Source: Penicillus capitatus (lineage: Eukaryota; Chlorophyta). Taken from it: a stretch of DNA of 64,000 nucleotides. The translations under genes and the position numbers were made by a program. Of this stretch, positions 22,701 to 35,993 are shown in pieces; positions within the stretch are counted from its first letter, which is position 1, and each line of letters starts with the position of its first letter. The DNA lies in the NCBI GenBank assembly GCA_965649825.1, contig OZ287695.1:992001-1056000 (forward strand), given 5' to 3'. Below the pieces are notes generated by a model. That model was not told the DNA's origin, did no database searches, and saw only the letters and a list, made by a program, of their open reading frames with translations.

Positions 22701-25337
22701 CTGCACCTTCATTACGTTGTCGGATACCGTCTTCTCACAGAACACGGCAAAGATCGCTGGAGGAGCTGCATTTGCCGACAGTTCCAAAATGATTCAAGAC
22801 GACTGTGGGGAAGACCCCACAGCGGAGATGACCGTCCACGTAACAGACGGAGAGACAGACGGAGAAGATTTGTCCGAAACTGACTGCAAGGTGTGGCAAG
22901 GGAACAACGCTAGCCAGTATGGACCTAACATTGCCTCATTCGCTCACCGAACGAGAGCATACAGAAAAGTCAATACAACCGACTGCGATCCCCCAGTAAC
23001 AAACGAAGGAGACAACCGTGTAGAAAACTATGAGAGTGGAGACCCCATGACCATCTGTCTGCGAGTCGAAGACGATCGTGGCCAGCATCCTGCCATCGGT
23101 AAGAATGATCGGTATGTGATCGCCAACGTATCGTCCGAGGATCGACTCTTCAAAGGCTCTCAAGAGTTTCTCGTGTCAGATCCCGTCGCTGAGATCAACA
23201 TTACTGGATTTGCGAAGTCTGGCAACTACACTCTCCGTATTGACTTCGAAGAAGAAGGCCTCGAATCCCATAAGTTTGAGGTGCAGGTCAAGGAATGTGA
23301 CATAGGCCATGTGCGTCACGAAAATGGAGATCTCTGCGTTTCCTGCAGTTCTTCAACGTTCAGTTTCCTTCCCGAAACGGACAAAACCTGTCACCCGTGC
23401 CCCGAGAACGGAAATTGTGCAACGCAAGTGATTCATCCAAACAACAACTACTGGCACGCATCACCCTGCTCCAAGAAGATCACTAGATGCCTGAGCTCAC
23501 ACGTATGTCACAACAGAGAACGTGCCAAGAAGCTGGAGAGAATTACACGGGCCATATCCAACTGCAATATCAGCAACAAAAGCATCGAAGAATACCAACA
23601 GGCACAATGTGAAGAGGCAAGTTTGGAGTTTTGCTCAGCTGCTGAACGTCTCTGCTGTGCATCCAGGGTCACACTGGTCCGCGCTGTGGATCGTGTATCC
23701 GTTCATATGCGAGTTCTTTGTCGTGTAAATGTAAGAAGTGTTCTGTGGAAATCGGCAATGTCCTGGTGATTTGCATATCAGTTGCGATCCTGTTGATTCT
23801 ATCCGGCATTACGATCAGGGGGACATTGTCTACTACTAATCGACAGAGGATGATGATCTCCGGCCAGAGACGGATTCTTCGCGACGTTCAACTCGTAGGT
23901 CTTTCAGTGCGAAGCACGGCAGAGAAGTCTAAAATAGAATCACCTCCTGACAGATCACACGACATCCAAGGAACAAATGCAACAACAACAGAAATGCTGC
24001 ACGTTACTGAAGCGACCCTGGCACAGTGGAAAGCTGTCGAAATGTTTAAGGTGGGACAATCCTACACGTCTTGTTTCCTGACAAAGACTGATGATGCAGA
24101 TAACGTTGAACTACATTCAAGTGTCTGTGTTGCTTGCATCTCTAGACGTTGGATGGGCCTCTCCTGTTCTCATCCTGGGAGAGATAGCAGGTCCTCGGCA
24201 GTCGATGTCAAACAGCAGCATCACATCATCGTTGTGTGCTGTGCAGAGTTCTTCGGGGGACTCGCCGCAGAGAGCATCCGGCGATCTGTTGTTTGTCTGA
24301 GCAGAGCAAACCAGTTCCTTCATCCAACCGTCTGGGGCACGATGGTGAGCATCTCTATCGTCCCCGTTTCCGCATTTCTGCTGCTCGTTGCGTTCTGGGT
24401 AGCAGTGGCACTGCTCCATCGAGTCCAACAACCTCTCCGTTACATCGCGCAGAGACTAGTGCTCTCAGTCATGGCACTTTGGTACATAACTTCCGTCCCG
24501 GTGATCAAGGCAACACTCAGCGCTGTCCTTTGCGTTCGTGCATACAACGTGCTGGATGGAATCCCGAACGATGATGGGACCATAGACACGACAAGGGAGG
24601 AAGAGATGAGCTACTGGGCAGTTGACACAAGTCTGAAGTGCTTCGAGGGCGATCACTTGATACTGGCGATATGGATTCTCTTGTCCGTGAGCATCGTCTA
24701 TGGTGGACTTCTCATCGTCTTCATCTCCATCCTCGCGTCGGCCAAGGGGCTGCTCGATCATCCAGACAGCTGGGTCTACCGGACCACTGGATTCCTGTAT
24801 CGCGGCTACGGGTCCGGATGGCGACGTTACTGGGAGGTTACCACAGTGCTGAGGAAGGCGATCGTTGCTTTCCTGGTGTTCTGCGCCCATCGCTTTGACA
24901 GTCTGATTTTTGTCACCTGCGCCGCCATTTTCATCATTGTTGCGATCGGAGCGCAGATAGTGGTGATGCCCTACAGAGAGAAATTTTGTGTTCTGAACAG
25001 AATAGACTTGTTTGCCCTTTTCGTGTTGTGCTTCACGATCCTGATTGCCAATATGCTGGAGAGTGAGGGTGTCACTAAAGAGTGGCATCGCTTGGCACTC
25101 TCAATCATCTGTGTTGTGCTCAACACCTTTGCCTTTCTCGTTCTGATTTCTTTTCTTTTCAGCTACTGTGTTCAGTGTATTCGACTCTCCACAAGTGAGT
25201 GCGGAACGTACATCGATGCAGATGCTGGAACGCTGAAGATCCTGACGATCTGGATGAAATGCCAAGTCCAGTCCTCGGCTCAATTTATGGGATTTGGCCG
25301 GTCTCACGATCAATCAAGTCTTTCTTCTGGTGTGTGA
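19793..25337 (+). CDS. Large Pmp-repeat surface protein with multi-pass C-terminus
   Basis: About 1,740 residues, seven exons. Introns lie at 20046-20107, 20427-20482, 22591-22642, 23617-23666 (GC-AG), 24051-24099 and 24191-24246. The last two together are 105 nt, so the unspliced frame also stays open. The N-terminus MASSLRVLLLLGVGLLFALR is a signal peptide. A long parallel-beta-helix region follows, made of repeats like GGAIVF, GGAVVL, GGCVYV, GGALRL, GGCMYA and GGAMHL, interleaved with FxxN/C motifs as in chlamydial polymorphic outer membrane proteins. Next comes a Cys-rich stalk (CVSCSSSTF, CHPCPENGNC, GHTGPRCGSC), then about eight hydrophobic segments. Proteins of this build occur in several protist genomes. 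An adhesion or sensing role at the plasma membrane is inferred. There are many Asn-glycosylation sequons. Confidence 0.85.
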
Positions 25338-25507
25338 GCATTTTTAGTCCACAGTATCCTTCTTTTCATTTAAACACAGTGACAAAAGGACATTTAATTT
25401 GTTGTCGACAACGACATCCCCCAGTTGTTTGTGTTCTCTCTTTGGCCCACACCATACATGCATGTTTAATTGAACGAACGATCCGTGGCAGTCTAAGCAG
25501 AAACATA

Positions 25508-26496
25508 ATGTCATTGAGCATCGATCATGAGCTATCCTCTCTCCTTGATTATGTCCCGCAGAAAAACAATCTTTCAGTCAATTGTCGACACGAATACGCC
25601 GATCGAAGACGACGGAAGAGATACCTTCAATCAACCACCCACTGTCAGTCGTTCATAGTTGGACTCAAGCTGTGAAGAGCGTCTTCCAGCAGAACTGTCG
25701 AGAGACCGTACATCTTGGGAAAGACAACGACGTCGGGACTTCTCGTCAAGGGAGTCGTCTTCAACTGATCGCCGATCTCTTTGATCCACGCCTGAAATTC
25801 AATCAAGCTCTCACGGCAACACTGTCAAAACGTCACACCTCCGGAAAAGGGGAGGTGTGACATCTCTCAGTCACAGGTGTTTTTTCCGTCGATGGCTTTG
25901 TGTGTTTCCAGATTCGTTGCAGGCGCTCCATTCATCATGAAAGTTTGCAACGAGCAGGCGGAATGGGACAGGAAGGAGAGGAGAACATGTATGGCCAGCG
26001 AATCGAGGCGCGTTTGGATTATCTGCATCTGGAGAGAGAGGACTTCCGACCAGTCAGTCCTGTAGATCATCGGGAGCACGACACGGTGCGACTGGCCGAG
26101 ATCGAAGCGATTGGTCGATGTGCATACAGGTTGGGGAGTGAGGTAAAGAGACTGGACGATAAAATGCTCCGACAGGACCTTTACCGACTGATCGGGCCCT
26201 TCTTGCCTGTCGACATCAGCCACATCGTTGAGCTCGTAGAGCTGGATCCCGCCATCGTCAAGAAGAAACTGTCGCAAGTGCATGCTCGATTTTTCGAAGG
26301 CTCCAGTTGCGAGCAGGAGGCTGTCTTGGTTGTAGATGATTCTAGACAAGATGATCACGAGGACGTTGGATCAGAGGACGGTGTGAGGGCCACACTGGGA
26401 ACAAGCGTAAAAGTCAAAACGGAAAAATTCAAAATAGAGTGTTCTCCATACAAATTTAGACGTTATGAGAACCTCTCGCTGCAGGTTACCCATTAG
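25508..26496 (+). CDS. Hypothetical acidic/charged protein, exon model uncertain
   Basis: The 3' exon (about 25950-26496) encodes a charged, helix-rich stretch (EARLDYLHLERED, LRQDLYRLIGPFLPVD, IVELVELDPAIVKKK) and then a Glu/Asp-rich tail ending at the stop. Upstream open segments (MSLSIDHELSSLLDYVPQ at 25508 and SWTQAVKSVFQQNC near 25650) may be earlier exons, but I could not fix the splice sites. No known domain is recognised. It follows the Pmp-repeat gene on the same strand after only about 170 bases. Confidence 0.38.
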
Positions 26497-28184
26497 TTTA
26501 GACCATGCGATCTTCGGCCTTGAAGACGGAAAGTCCAAAGCTTTTCGATCGGCCTCAAGAGACCAAGGTCTACCTTTGGCTCTGGGGATGTTTGACAACA
26601 CCAGTCGTGTTTGTGGACCTTCTGTTTTCGCGTTCCGAGAGAATTGCATCGTAAGACATCGAAGTTGCCGAGGACGATCGACAATTTGATTGTGTCCGTT
26701 GAGCGATAACGTTCTCGTGGAACATCAGTGCAGTGTCCATTCTGCCGTATATGATAACTTACCTGTCTGCCGTTCTAACCCGCTGCATCACACGATGAAG
26801 ACTTGTTGCTTGGCATGTGGCTTTTTTCATTTCATTAAGTTACAAGGAGAATCGACAGACGATGCTGACTTCTGAGAATGTATGTGCATACCCTTCCAAG
26901 TGCTTACGTTTTTATGGCCTCACGATGACAAGAACATGCGCATGAAGGCAACGACAAACGACTTAAGACCGGTGGACAGTGTGCTGGACAGTAGATCTTT
27001 CGGATGATCAGAACAAAGAGCGTGTCCACATTCCCAGTTTAAATCTGCCCTTCAGCAGAACAGCTGGGCTTTCTGCGAATAGAGCAAGGAAGGAGCGGTA
27101 GGTGTGCTTTAAGGCTCCATAATAACTTTTTGTACGCTGAAAAAAGCCTTCTGGCAGAAGAATCTGTACTGGATCCAGTCCTCAGGATGACGAGGATCTA
27201 GTGGCCGTTAGACACGACAAAAGCCTCCTTATGTTGCGTCTTCTCTCTGAAGGAAGACAACATCTCTATGTTGGACGAAGACGTCTGACTGATTTAACAG
27301 GTGAAGGGTTGCCTAATCCAAGGACGGAGCTTGAAGATCGCACTCAGCTAGCTGCATAGCGCTATAGCATCCTCGGCCTTTTCACAAAAGAATGTCCGAC
27401 AGGCGCCTCGCCATTTGTGACACAGACTTGGAACTGTTGAACTGTTCGCCGTTTTCTGGCGATCAGGCCAGAGATTCGAATCTCGGTTTATGCATCGCAG
27501 ATGTAGAGGATCATTTCGTGACTACTCGACTGAGGGCAAATGTCGAAATCCCAAATTCATTGGCGGAATGCCATCAAGAATCCGATCGACCGTGTTGCGA
27601 TGTTTTTTCAAGCACAGTTGTTTTTTTGTTGTCGATGAAACCGCCTTTGGAACGAATGCACTTAATGTAATGCAACGTCGATATACATTCCTCTGCAAAG
27701 ATGATAGAGATCCGGATGCAGCCTAAAACAATCACCAAGTTCAATCTAATGGAAGTTAAGACTTCACAGTAAACAAGCAACGAAGACATTCTTGAACTCT
27801 AGATACATGCCACTAACTCATTCCCACAACAAAGGTGAATAATATGCTGCGATACGAAATGTCACTGACACACAGAAAGAGTGAGAATGTCACTATTGTC
27901 ATCAATGACAGACGGTGTTGAATTTTACAGATGTTTAAGTTTATGTCGTAAGATTTTATCAGGCAATGCATTAAAGTCATCAATAGTCAACAGCCAATAA
28001 TAGAGCCATGGTCCTAGTAACCTCTCTCCTCTTGCATACAGGAAAGCAATCAATCGACTGTTCCTCCATTCGAACTTTTCAGGAAATGTTTCTTTCAAAA
28101 CATTAAGTGTTGTAAGTTCAGCTAACGACTAGATGGTTGCTCAGATGATATGTTTAACAGCCGAGGACTCGATTGGATGACCCC
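26497..28184. other. Gap with decayed repeats of the cassette flanks
   Basis: No gene is supported. About 27120-27300 and 27570-27900 resemble, with more changes, the intergenic sequence at 5310-5900 and 31100-31780. About 27985-28090 resembles 2230-2330 (the 3' flank of protease A). This marks the left edge of the second cassette. Confidence 0.4.
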
Positions 28185-30533
28185 TCACGGACGCAAGAGT
28201 CTCTCGAGAGAGGACCGTTTCGATTTAGAACAAGCATAGTCAGAAAGAAGACAGACAAGGTCAAATGGCGTTCTTCCACTTTTGTTGGTTACCGTCTTCG
28301 AGGCTCCAGCTTTCACCAGAACCTGAATGCACCATCGAACTATAAAATACAGTCTCTCACTCACCTTTGCTGTCTCTCGCCAACCGTATGTCGCTGCATA
28401 GTGAAGTGGAGTATTTCCAAACACATTCGCTGCATCGAGAAAGACACCTTCTGCGATCAACAACTGTAATAGACGGAATGAAAAACAGCGAAAGTAACTT
28501 AGAAGTATACATACTTCCACGACTTCATATTTCCCTTTGATCGCGGCTAAGTGAAGTGGCGTCCGTTCGTCATCGGCTTCGGCCACGTCGTCGATGTCCG
28601 CTCCGTGCTCGAGGAGAACCTGTTAGTCGACACAATCGGTCAACGAGGTAACGAAGTGATTGCGTAACTGACCTCGACCATTTCGGTGCCTGCGTAACAT
28701 GCTGCGAAATGGAGGGAAGTCCATTCATCGCCGTCGGTGGCGTTCACATTAGCGCCGTAGTCAAGAAGAATCTGAGTATGGACGTTGGAGCAGACGATCA
28801 AAATAGCTTTGTAGATTTACCTTCGCCATCTTCGCGCGTCCTTCCATCGCTGTTAAATGCAAAGGAGTTTCTTTGTCGTTACTTAGCTTGTCCACGCTTG
28901 CACCATATTCCAGAAGAACCTACAGAATATGAGCACAAGGATTTGACAAACAGACGCAAGAAGTCAAGACTCTGTGGTCCAAAGTGGACCCAGAAAAGCA
29001 GACTACCTCTGTGCATTCTAACGCATTGTAATACGCTGACCAATGCAACAACGCAAAGCGCTTCCATTCATTGTGCCACGGCATTCGAACAATAGACTTG
29101 TAGAACGCATCTGGATCCAGTGCCTCCAGAAGAGCAGCTTCCAACTTTAGGGCATTGTCATCCATTATAGAGTGATATGCTTCCTACACAACTGACTGCC
29201 ATTCGCGACCATCTTAATTGTCAATACAACCTTGATCAGCTCTTTCTGCGAAAGTTCTTTCAGGCGTTTGCGCTCCTCTTCGACTTCCTGTTATTCCAAC
29301 TTCTCTTTCAGTTTATCATCTGCAACATCATCTACCTTCGAAACTGGTGAAACACTGGGCGAAGGTTCGTCCGATGAAACACTGGGCGAAGGTTCGTCCG
29401 ATGAATATGGAACCTGCACAAAGCGATCAGGAAAAAAGAAAAAGATTTGGAGAACAGTTGACATCTTCTTCGCCAATTGCTTTCAGAATCCAATCCCAGA
29501 ATGCGCCGATGCTTGTGTAGATGGCAGGTGATCCGTCAGCGCAGTTCTTGGACCCCATGGATGTTACGCCGACAAGCAGGTCGAGTACTGGATTTCCAGC
29601 TGCTGTATAGACTCCAAACTTGTTAGGAATCAACAACGGACCGCCAGAATCACCTTCGATCAGAGGAATCTTGGCAGAAAGTTGCACCGAAAGACGTTAA
29701 ACCTTTGCACGTGTTCTCATTCTCCTCCGAGAGTCCGGCACAGATTGAGTGATTTTTGACGGCGTCTCCCAGAGATTCTTTGCACTGGTCATTACTTACA
29801 TACACAAGGCTGTCTGTCATTTGTAGAGAGGTTGGAAAGTGCCCAGTTTTGTTCCGTCCCCAACCGAGTGCGGTAAACAGCTTTCCTGTGCGGAATTCGC
29901 CGCCCTGAGTGTCTATCGACGGCAGCGTAAGATTCGTTTCTTTGTTCAATTTGACGACGGCGATGTCGTATCCGTCTTCGACGTAGCCGGTCCAAGATTC
30001 GGGCCAGTAACTCTTCCTTCCGCTGAACACCTAATACCTTCCACTCAGAAAAAAGTGATTGACCGTGAAAAGGTTGCCTTTTCGGGTTTGTTTGCGTCGA
30101 GCTTGTGAATGCCACAGCGGACAAGTGGATTTCTGCCGGTGCTGTCAGGACGGGCGGGGTCGACACAGTGTGCTGCGGTGACGATCCATTGTTGTCGAAT
30201 GAGTGTTCCACCGCAGCGGTGGATTCCATCTTCGCGTCTGGAGAGACTGCAAACGTAAGGGAACCGTCCCTCAGGTGCCTCTGTACCCTGTGAGATAAAC
30301 GGTCGTCGAAACTTGCGTAAATGCGGGCTGACAAACTCACGATGATATAAGAAGTGACTTGTGTCTCAGAGGCCGGTGCGTCTGAACCGTTGAAACATAA
30401 AAACGCGTCGGAAATGCCAGCCCAGGGTGACAATACCTTTTTTCGCTTGACATACTGCTACGTTGAAGTGCAAAAGGAGGAGCAGAGGAAAATAAAAGTC
30501 GAGACGGTAACGCGAAACGCAGAACAGCTTCAT
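28185..30533 (-). CDS. Secreted trypsin-like protease fused to 5 ankyrin repeats (C)
   Basis: Positional counterpart of gene A in the second cassette. The signal sequence has LDFYFPLLLLLHF. The protease starts near [13 protein letters not shown], with [13 protein letters not shown] and GDSGGP intact and Asn at pocket position 189 (ENTCKG). The intron after KPEK (30031-30077) is GC-AG where B and D have GT. The linker carries a 27-bp tandem duplication encoding SSDEPSPSV twice (29348-29401), then ERKRLKELSQKELIK. An apparent stop in the linker falls inside a phase-0 intron. Five one-exon ankyrin repeats follow ([40 protein letters not shown]), ending LERLLRP. Copies A and C have diverged far more than B and D. 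Confidence 0.82.
29348..29401. repeat. 27-bp tandem duplication in the linker of gene C
   Basis: Two adjacent identical 27-bp units within the protease-ankyrin linker give an in-frame repeat of nine residues (SSDEPSPSV). The other three genes have one version only. Confidence 0.9.
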
Positions 30534-30554
30534 ACTTAAGACGAGAATGTGTTC

Positions 30555-30640
30555 TTCGGCAATGGCGGGCGCTTAAGTTATGGAATAATTAAGCCATTAG
30601 AGTACTTTCTTCTCTGTCGCCGTCTGGTGACTGTTAGAGC
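30555..30640 (-). promoter_or_regulatory. Conserved 5' block upstream of gene C
   Basis: Contains GGCGCTTAAGTTATGG and TAATTAAGCCATTA, the most diverged of the four versions of this block. Confidence 0.4.
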
Positions 30641-32166
30641 GCAAAGAGACAAAACGGTCCGTGCCTCTCCTTTATTGAGCTGGATTTTCTGAGTATTGAG
30701 CCGATGTGTATGGGCATTACGCTTTCCGAAATGTCTCTGCACATACGCTTCTTTCTCTCCTGTGCCGTCATATCACATCCAGCAGTCTATGCGATTAATG
30801 TTTTGGTGGAAAATGAATATGGAATCAATGTCTGCAAGATGTCAACAATACGTTGCTGATCGATGCGTGCGAGAATTCATGTACGTGCCAATGACTATTT
30901 TCTTGTCAAATATATTACTGTAACATTTTCTCTGCAGTTCCGGGCCGATTGAGGTTGAACATTGAACCAAGACTGTCAACGACGCCAGTAAGACATTCTG
31001 GGAATTAAGAGATCCATTCCATCGACAACAGTAGGTGTGCATCTGTCGTTCACAACTTGCCGTCGCCAGTACATGTCTCCCTTTCTCCTTCATCTTTTCG
31101 TGCGTTAAAAAGAGCATTGTGACAGGAGAAACTGCACTGGATCCATTCTTCAGGATGACAAGGATCTGTTGGCCTTGAGGAACAACGAAGGCTCCCATCT
31201 GTGATGTCTCCCTCTGAAGGAAATGTGGTAGTTCTAGGTGTTTTGGCCAGACCGATTACGAGATCGAAGGGCAGGATGGACAACTGACTATGGGAGTTGG
31301 AATCTCATAATCAGATGCATGGACGCAAAATGCCTTTTGCCAAGATAACGTCTGATAGGTTCATTCATCATCACTCGTGAGAGAAACGCAGAAATGTCGA
31401 CACACACTTGCCTCTTTCTGTCAGTCGAGTCAGAGTTCCAGACTTCAGTCTTGGCATCTCAGACACAGTAGAACAGCTGGTGACTGTTTGGCTGGCCACA
31501 GATATCAGCAGTTGACAATTGCAGTGAGGATAGTCCAAAGAAAGCATATCGACCAGGGATGCGAGGCCCCTCAAGAACAGTCGACTCTGCGTTTAGGAAA
31601 TCGTTTACGGAACGAATGCACTTAATGTAATGTACTGTCGAAATACATTCTTTTGCAAAGACGTCTAGAATTGAATACAGCTTAGAATGAAATGATGACC
31701 AAGTCTGACCGAATGGAAGTTCGGACTTCACAATAAAAGAAACAGCGAAGGCATTTGATTTCTGGATACATGCCACTCACTCATTCTTACAACAAAGGTG
31801 ACTACTCTAGCCTCGAATGAAATGTTACTGATCGACAGAAGGAGTGAGAATGTCGTCATTGTCAGCAAATAACGGATGATGTCAAAATGCTACAGACGTT
31901 TTAGTTTCGGTCCCACAGTTTTCTCAGAACATACACAGCATTCATCAATAGTCAACAATCAACAACAAACACAATCAACGGTCCTCATGACTTTTCTCTC
32001 TTTACACAAGGAATCAATCGTTTAAGTTCCACGTTCACCTGTTCTAAACGTTTAACAGGTACTCGTCAGAGAATAAAGGTATTGCGAATAAAATCAGCAG
32101 AGATGTTAGACAGTCGTCCTAGTGGAAAGGTTTGGTAGATGTGAATCTCTTTGGACACCTACCTTC
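30641..32166. other. Intergenic stretch shared with the first cassette
   Basis: Counterpart of 4881-6494, with 31260-31800 especially similar to 5490-6010. No gene is supported. Confidence 0.4.
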
Positions 32167-35086
32167 TCACGGACGAACGAGTTTCTCAAGGGAGATTCGT
32201 GTCGATTTCTTGCAGCTCTGCCATTCAGAGCAGATGACATCGAAAGGCGTTTTTCCATTCTCCTCGGTCACCGTCTTCGATGCTCCGGCATTCACCAGAA
32301 TCTGTAACGCATCGTCAGACTTTGAGGTGGCACCTCTGACTCACCTTTGCCGCTTTTAGCTCTCCGGTTTCTGTGGCTTTATGAAGTGGAGTTTCTCCAT
32401 GTAGATCGGCCGCATTGAGGTCGGCCCCTTCTTCGAGTAACAGCTTCAACCAACAACAACGTAAACAAGAAACAGAAGCAAATTAACATTCACCTTAACA
32501 ACTTTGGGTACACTATTGTACCTAGCGGCCAAATGAAGAGGGGTTTCTCCGTCGTCATCGACCGCATTGATGTCGGCCCCTGCTTTAAGCAGCAGCTACA
32601 ACCGACATCATGAACAAAGAAAGGAAGCACATCGGCACGCACCTTGACAACTTCGGGGTCACTATTGGAACTGGCGGCAACGTGAAGTGGAGTTTTTCCA
32701 TGTTTATCGACCGCGCTGATGTTGGCTCCTGCTTCAAGCAGCAGCTACATGCAACAAGCACGTAGACAAGAAAACAGAAGCCTATCGCTATACACCTTCA
32801 CAATGTCGGGGTTTTCATTGAAGCCGGCTGCAAAATAAAGTGGCGTCATTCCGTCTTGGTCGACGGCATCGATCTTCGCTCCGCGCTTGAGAAGCATCTG
32901 GCAATCGACAGCTTCCGCCAATAAGGCGACAAAGTAAACGCGCAACTAACCTCGACCACCTCGGCGTCATTGTAATTTGCCGCTCGATGCAAAACAGTAA
33001 ATCCAAAGTTGGTGGCATGGTTGATGTCCGCTCCGTTCTCAAAGAGAAGCTGACAGTCGACAGTTTCTGTCAATGGGGTAACGAAGTTAATGCCTAACTG
33101 ACCTCGAAAAACTCGACGTCTCCGTTGTATGCTGCCATAGAAAGAGGAGTCTCTCCGGTGTTGTCGACCTTAATGACGTCCGCTCCATGGTCAATGAGTA
33201 CCTAAGGAACTTGCTGAGAACGCAGGAGCACATCAGAACTCGCCTGAGCAGTTTTCAAGAGTCCGTAGAATGCAGCCTTGTGTAAGGGTGTCTCTCCAGA
33301 GTTTTCTTCGGCGGCGTCCACTTTAGCGTCATGGTCCAGAAGAATCTGCGAATATACGTCTGAGCAGACGCCTGAGATTATATTGTTGATTACCTTCATC
33401 ACCTTCGTGTGTCCGTTTTCCGCCGCCACATGCAACGGAGTCACTCCGCTGTCGACGCTGAGCTTGTCCACACCAGCTCCATACTCCAGAAGAACCTTCA
33501 ATCCCGCGCACAGAGATTTAGCAGACAGAACCGAACCATCCAGACTCTGTAATCCAGAGTGGACTCAAAGGAGCGTACTACCTTAGTACATTCTGACGAA
33601 TTGTAAAACGCCGTCCAGTGCAACAAAGCAAAATGCTGCAGGCTCGTAATTCTATATTGACTTTTGACGACGGACGTGTAAAAAGAATCTGGATCCAGTT
33701 CCTCCAGAAGAGCGGCTTCTAACTTCATGACATCGTCATCCTTTATGAAGCCAACTGCTTCCTATAGAACCGTCTGTCCGTTCACCGCAATCTTCATTGT
33801 TAACGCAACCTTAATCATCTTTTTCTGCGAGAGTTCACTCAGCCGTTTGCGCTCTTCTTCAATTTCCTGTTGTTCCAACTTCTAGTCTTTTGGTTTATCA
33901 TCTACAGGCTCATCTACCTTCGAGAAACGTACATTAAATGGCGACGGTTCTTCTGATGGTTCTGGCATCTGCACAAAGAGAGCAGAAGAAGAAGAGAATT
34001 TAGAAAAAAGCTCACCTCTGGACCTTCACCGATTCTTTCCAGAATCCAGTCCAAGAATGCACCGATACTTGTGTAGATGGAAGGTGAGGTATCAGTGCAG
34101 TTCTCGGACCCCATTGACGTTACACCGACGAGCAGGTCGAGTTTTGGATTCCCTGCTGCTACACTGCCTCCAACTGCGTTAGGAATCAACAACGGACCAC
34201 CAGAATCACCTTCAGCAGAATAGACTTGGCAGAGAGCAATGCTAACAGGTAAGACTATAACCTTTGCATGTGTCGTCGTTCACGAATTCAACACAGATTG
34301 AGTGATTCTTGACAGCATCGCCCAGATGTTCTTCGCAGTTGTCACGTTTCACGTGTATAAGGCTCTCTGCCATCTGTAGGGAATTAGGCTTCTTTCCAGT
34401 CTTGTCGAGTCCCCAGCCGAGTGCGACAAACAGTTTGCCTTCGCGGAATTCGCCTGCCTGAACGTCCATCGACGGCAGTGTGACATTCGCTTCTCTGTTT
34501 AGTTTGACGACGGCGATGTCGTATCCATCCCTCACGTCGCCGGTCCAAGACTCAGGCCAATGACTCTTCACTCCGCTGAACGCCTAGTGCCCTTCACTTA
34601 GAAAAAAAGTAAATGGCCGTAAGCAGGTGGCTACTGTTTCGGGTTTATCCGCGTCGAGCTTGTGAACGCCACAGCGGATAAGCGGATTTCTGCCAATGTT
34701 GTCAGGATGGGCGGGGTCGACGCAGTGTGCTGCGGTGACCACCCATTGTGGTCGAATGAGGAAACCCCCGCAGCGGTGGATTCCGTCGTCTCGTCTTGAA
34801 AGACTGCAAGCGTAAGGGAATCGTCCCTCAGGTGCTTCTTTACCCTACGAAAAACGGAGTTTAAATATGAATCAATGCGCGCTTTACAAACTCACGCTGA
34901 AATACAAAGTGCCACGCGGCTCAGTGGCCGATGCTTCTGATGCGCAAAAACACACCCGCGTCGGAAATGGCACTTCGGGGTGGCAGTACCTTCTTTTCCT
35001 TCACATGCTGCTCCGTGGAAGTGTAGGAGGACCAGCAGAAAGAAATGGTAACCTAGACGGGAACGCGAAACACAGAAGAACTTCAT
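32167..35086 (-). CDS. Secreted trypsin-like protease fused to 9 ankyrin repeats (D)
   Basis: Close twin of gene B, with the same signal sequence, protease with [13 protein letters not shown] and GDSGGP, and Asp at pocket position 189 (DDTCKG). The linker has the same intron beginning GTACGT and ending GACTAG. It has nine ankyrin exons against eight in B. The extra unit is one of two adjacent repeats ([12 protein letters not shown] and [12 protein letters not shown], about 32500-32750), where B has a single one. All junctions are phase 0. About 690 residues. It lies head-to-head with the SPINDLY gene at 35994. An extracellular or secretory-pathway location is inferred from the signal sequence. 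Confidence 0.82.
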
Positions 35087-35109
35087 ACTGAATACAAATA
35101 TGCGTTCTG

Positions 35110-35200
35110 CAGCAATGGCAGGCGTTTAAGTAATGCGGGTAATTGAGCTATTAAAGCGCTTACTTCTCTGCAGCGTCCCAGTGACTGTTAGACATCGCGC
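35110..35200 (-). promoter_or_regulatory. Conserved 5' block upstream of gene D
   Basis: Almost identical to the block before gene B (GGCGTTTAAGTAATGCGGG, TAATTGAGCTATTAAA). Confidence 0.45.
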
Positions 35201-35993
35201 ATGGACGAAACGGTCCGTGCCTCTCCTTTATTGAGCTGGATTTTCTGAGTATTGAGCCGATGTGTGTGGGCATTACGCTTTCCGAAATGTCTCTGCACAT
35301 ACGCTTCTCTGCCTGTCATCAGATCGTATCGAGAAGTCTAAGGATCCGATATATTTAGTGGATAATGAATATGAACTCAGCGGCTGCGAAGATGTCAAGA
35401 GTGCGTTGCAGATCGCTGCATCCAGGAATTCATGAACGTGTCAATGACTGCATGCATTCTTATCAAGTATAGTCCGGCAACATTGTGGTTGCAGTCTGGG
35501 CCGATTGGGGTTGAACCCTGAACCAAGACCTTCAACGATGCCAGTAGTACATTCTGGACATATAGAGATCCTTTTGACAACAGCAGGTGTGGCGTTGTCG
35601 TTCACATCTCGCCTTTGACATTTCATGTCTTTCCCAGGTATGCTTCATCGGACAGCATTCTACTGAAGTGACAGTCTCAGATTGCAGAAGCATGAATTGC
35701 ACAACTAGTGCAGCAAGAGAACTGATATGGGCATCTAGACCACGGAGGGAGAACAGAGCAGAGGAAGGTGGAATAGACAGCATGGCTCAAGATCGCCACA
35801 TCCGCTTCAACATGTTGTTTCCATGTGCACTGACTGGGACATGCACTGCGAAGGCTATGTGAGACATGAACGCATTTAAGCCGTTTCCATCGAGCTGTCT
35901 TGACATTTTGTTACCTCGAGGCCAGTTACGTCTACTGTCACTTCACTTTAGTTCGGCCGATACCTTCCGATACCCGTCATCTCGCTGTTCGTT
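35201..35993. other. Duplicated flank between protease D and SPINDLY copy 3
   Basis: Counterpart of 9376-10172. Conserved, but with no recognisable coding content. The segment next to the ATG at 35994 also matches 1-185. Confidence 0.45.

Noticed and set aside
27460-27500. tRNA-like T-arm (AGATTCGAATCTC)
   Set aside because: The stem pairing is wrong at the base of the loop and no acceptor, D or anticodon arm can be built around it.
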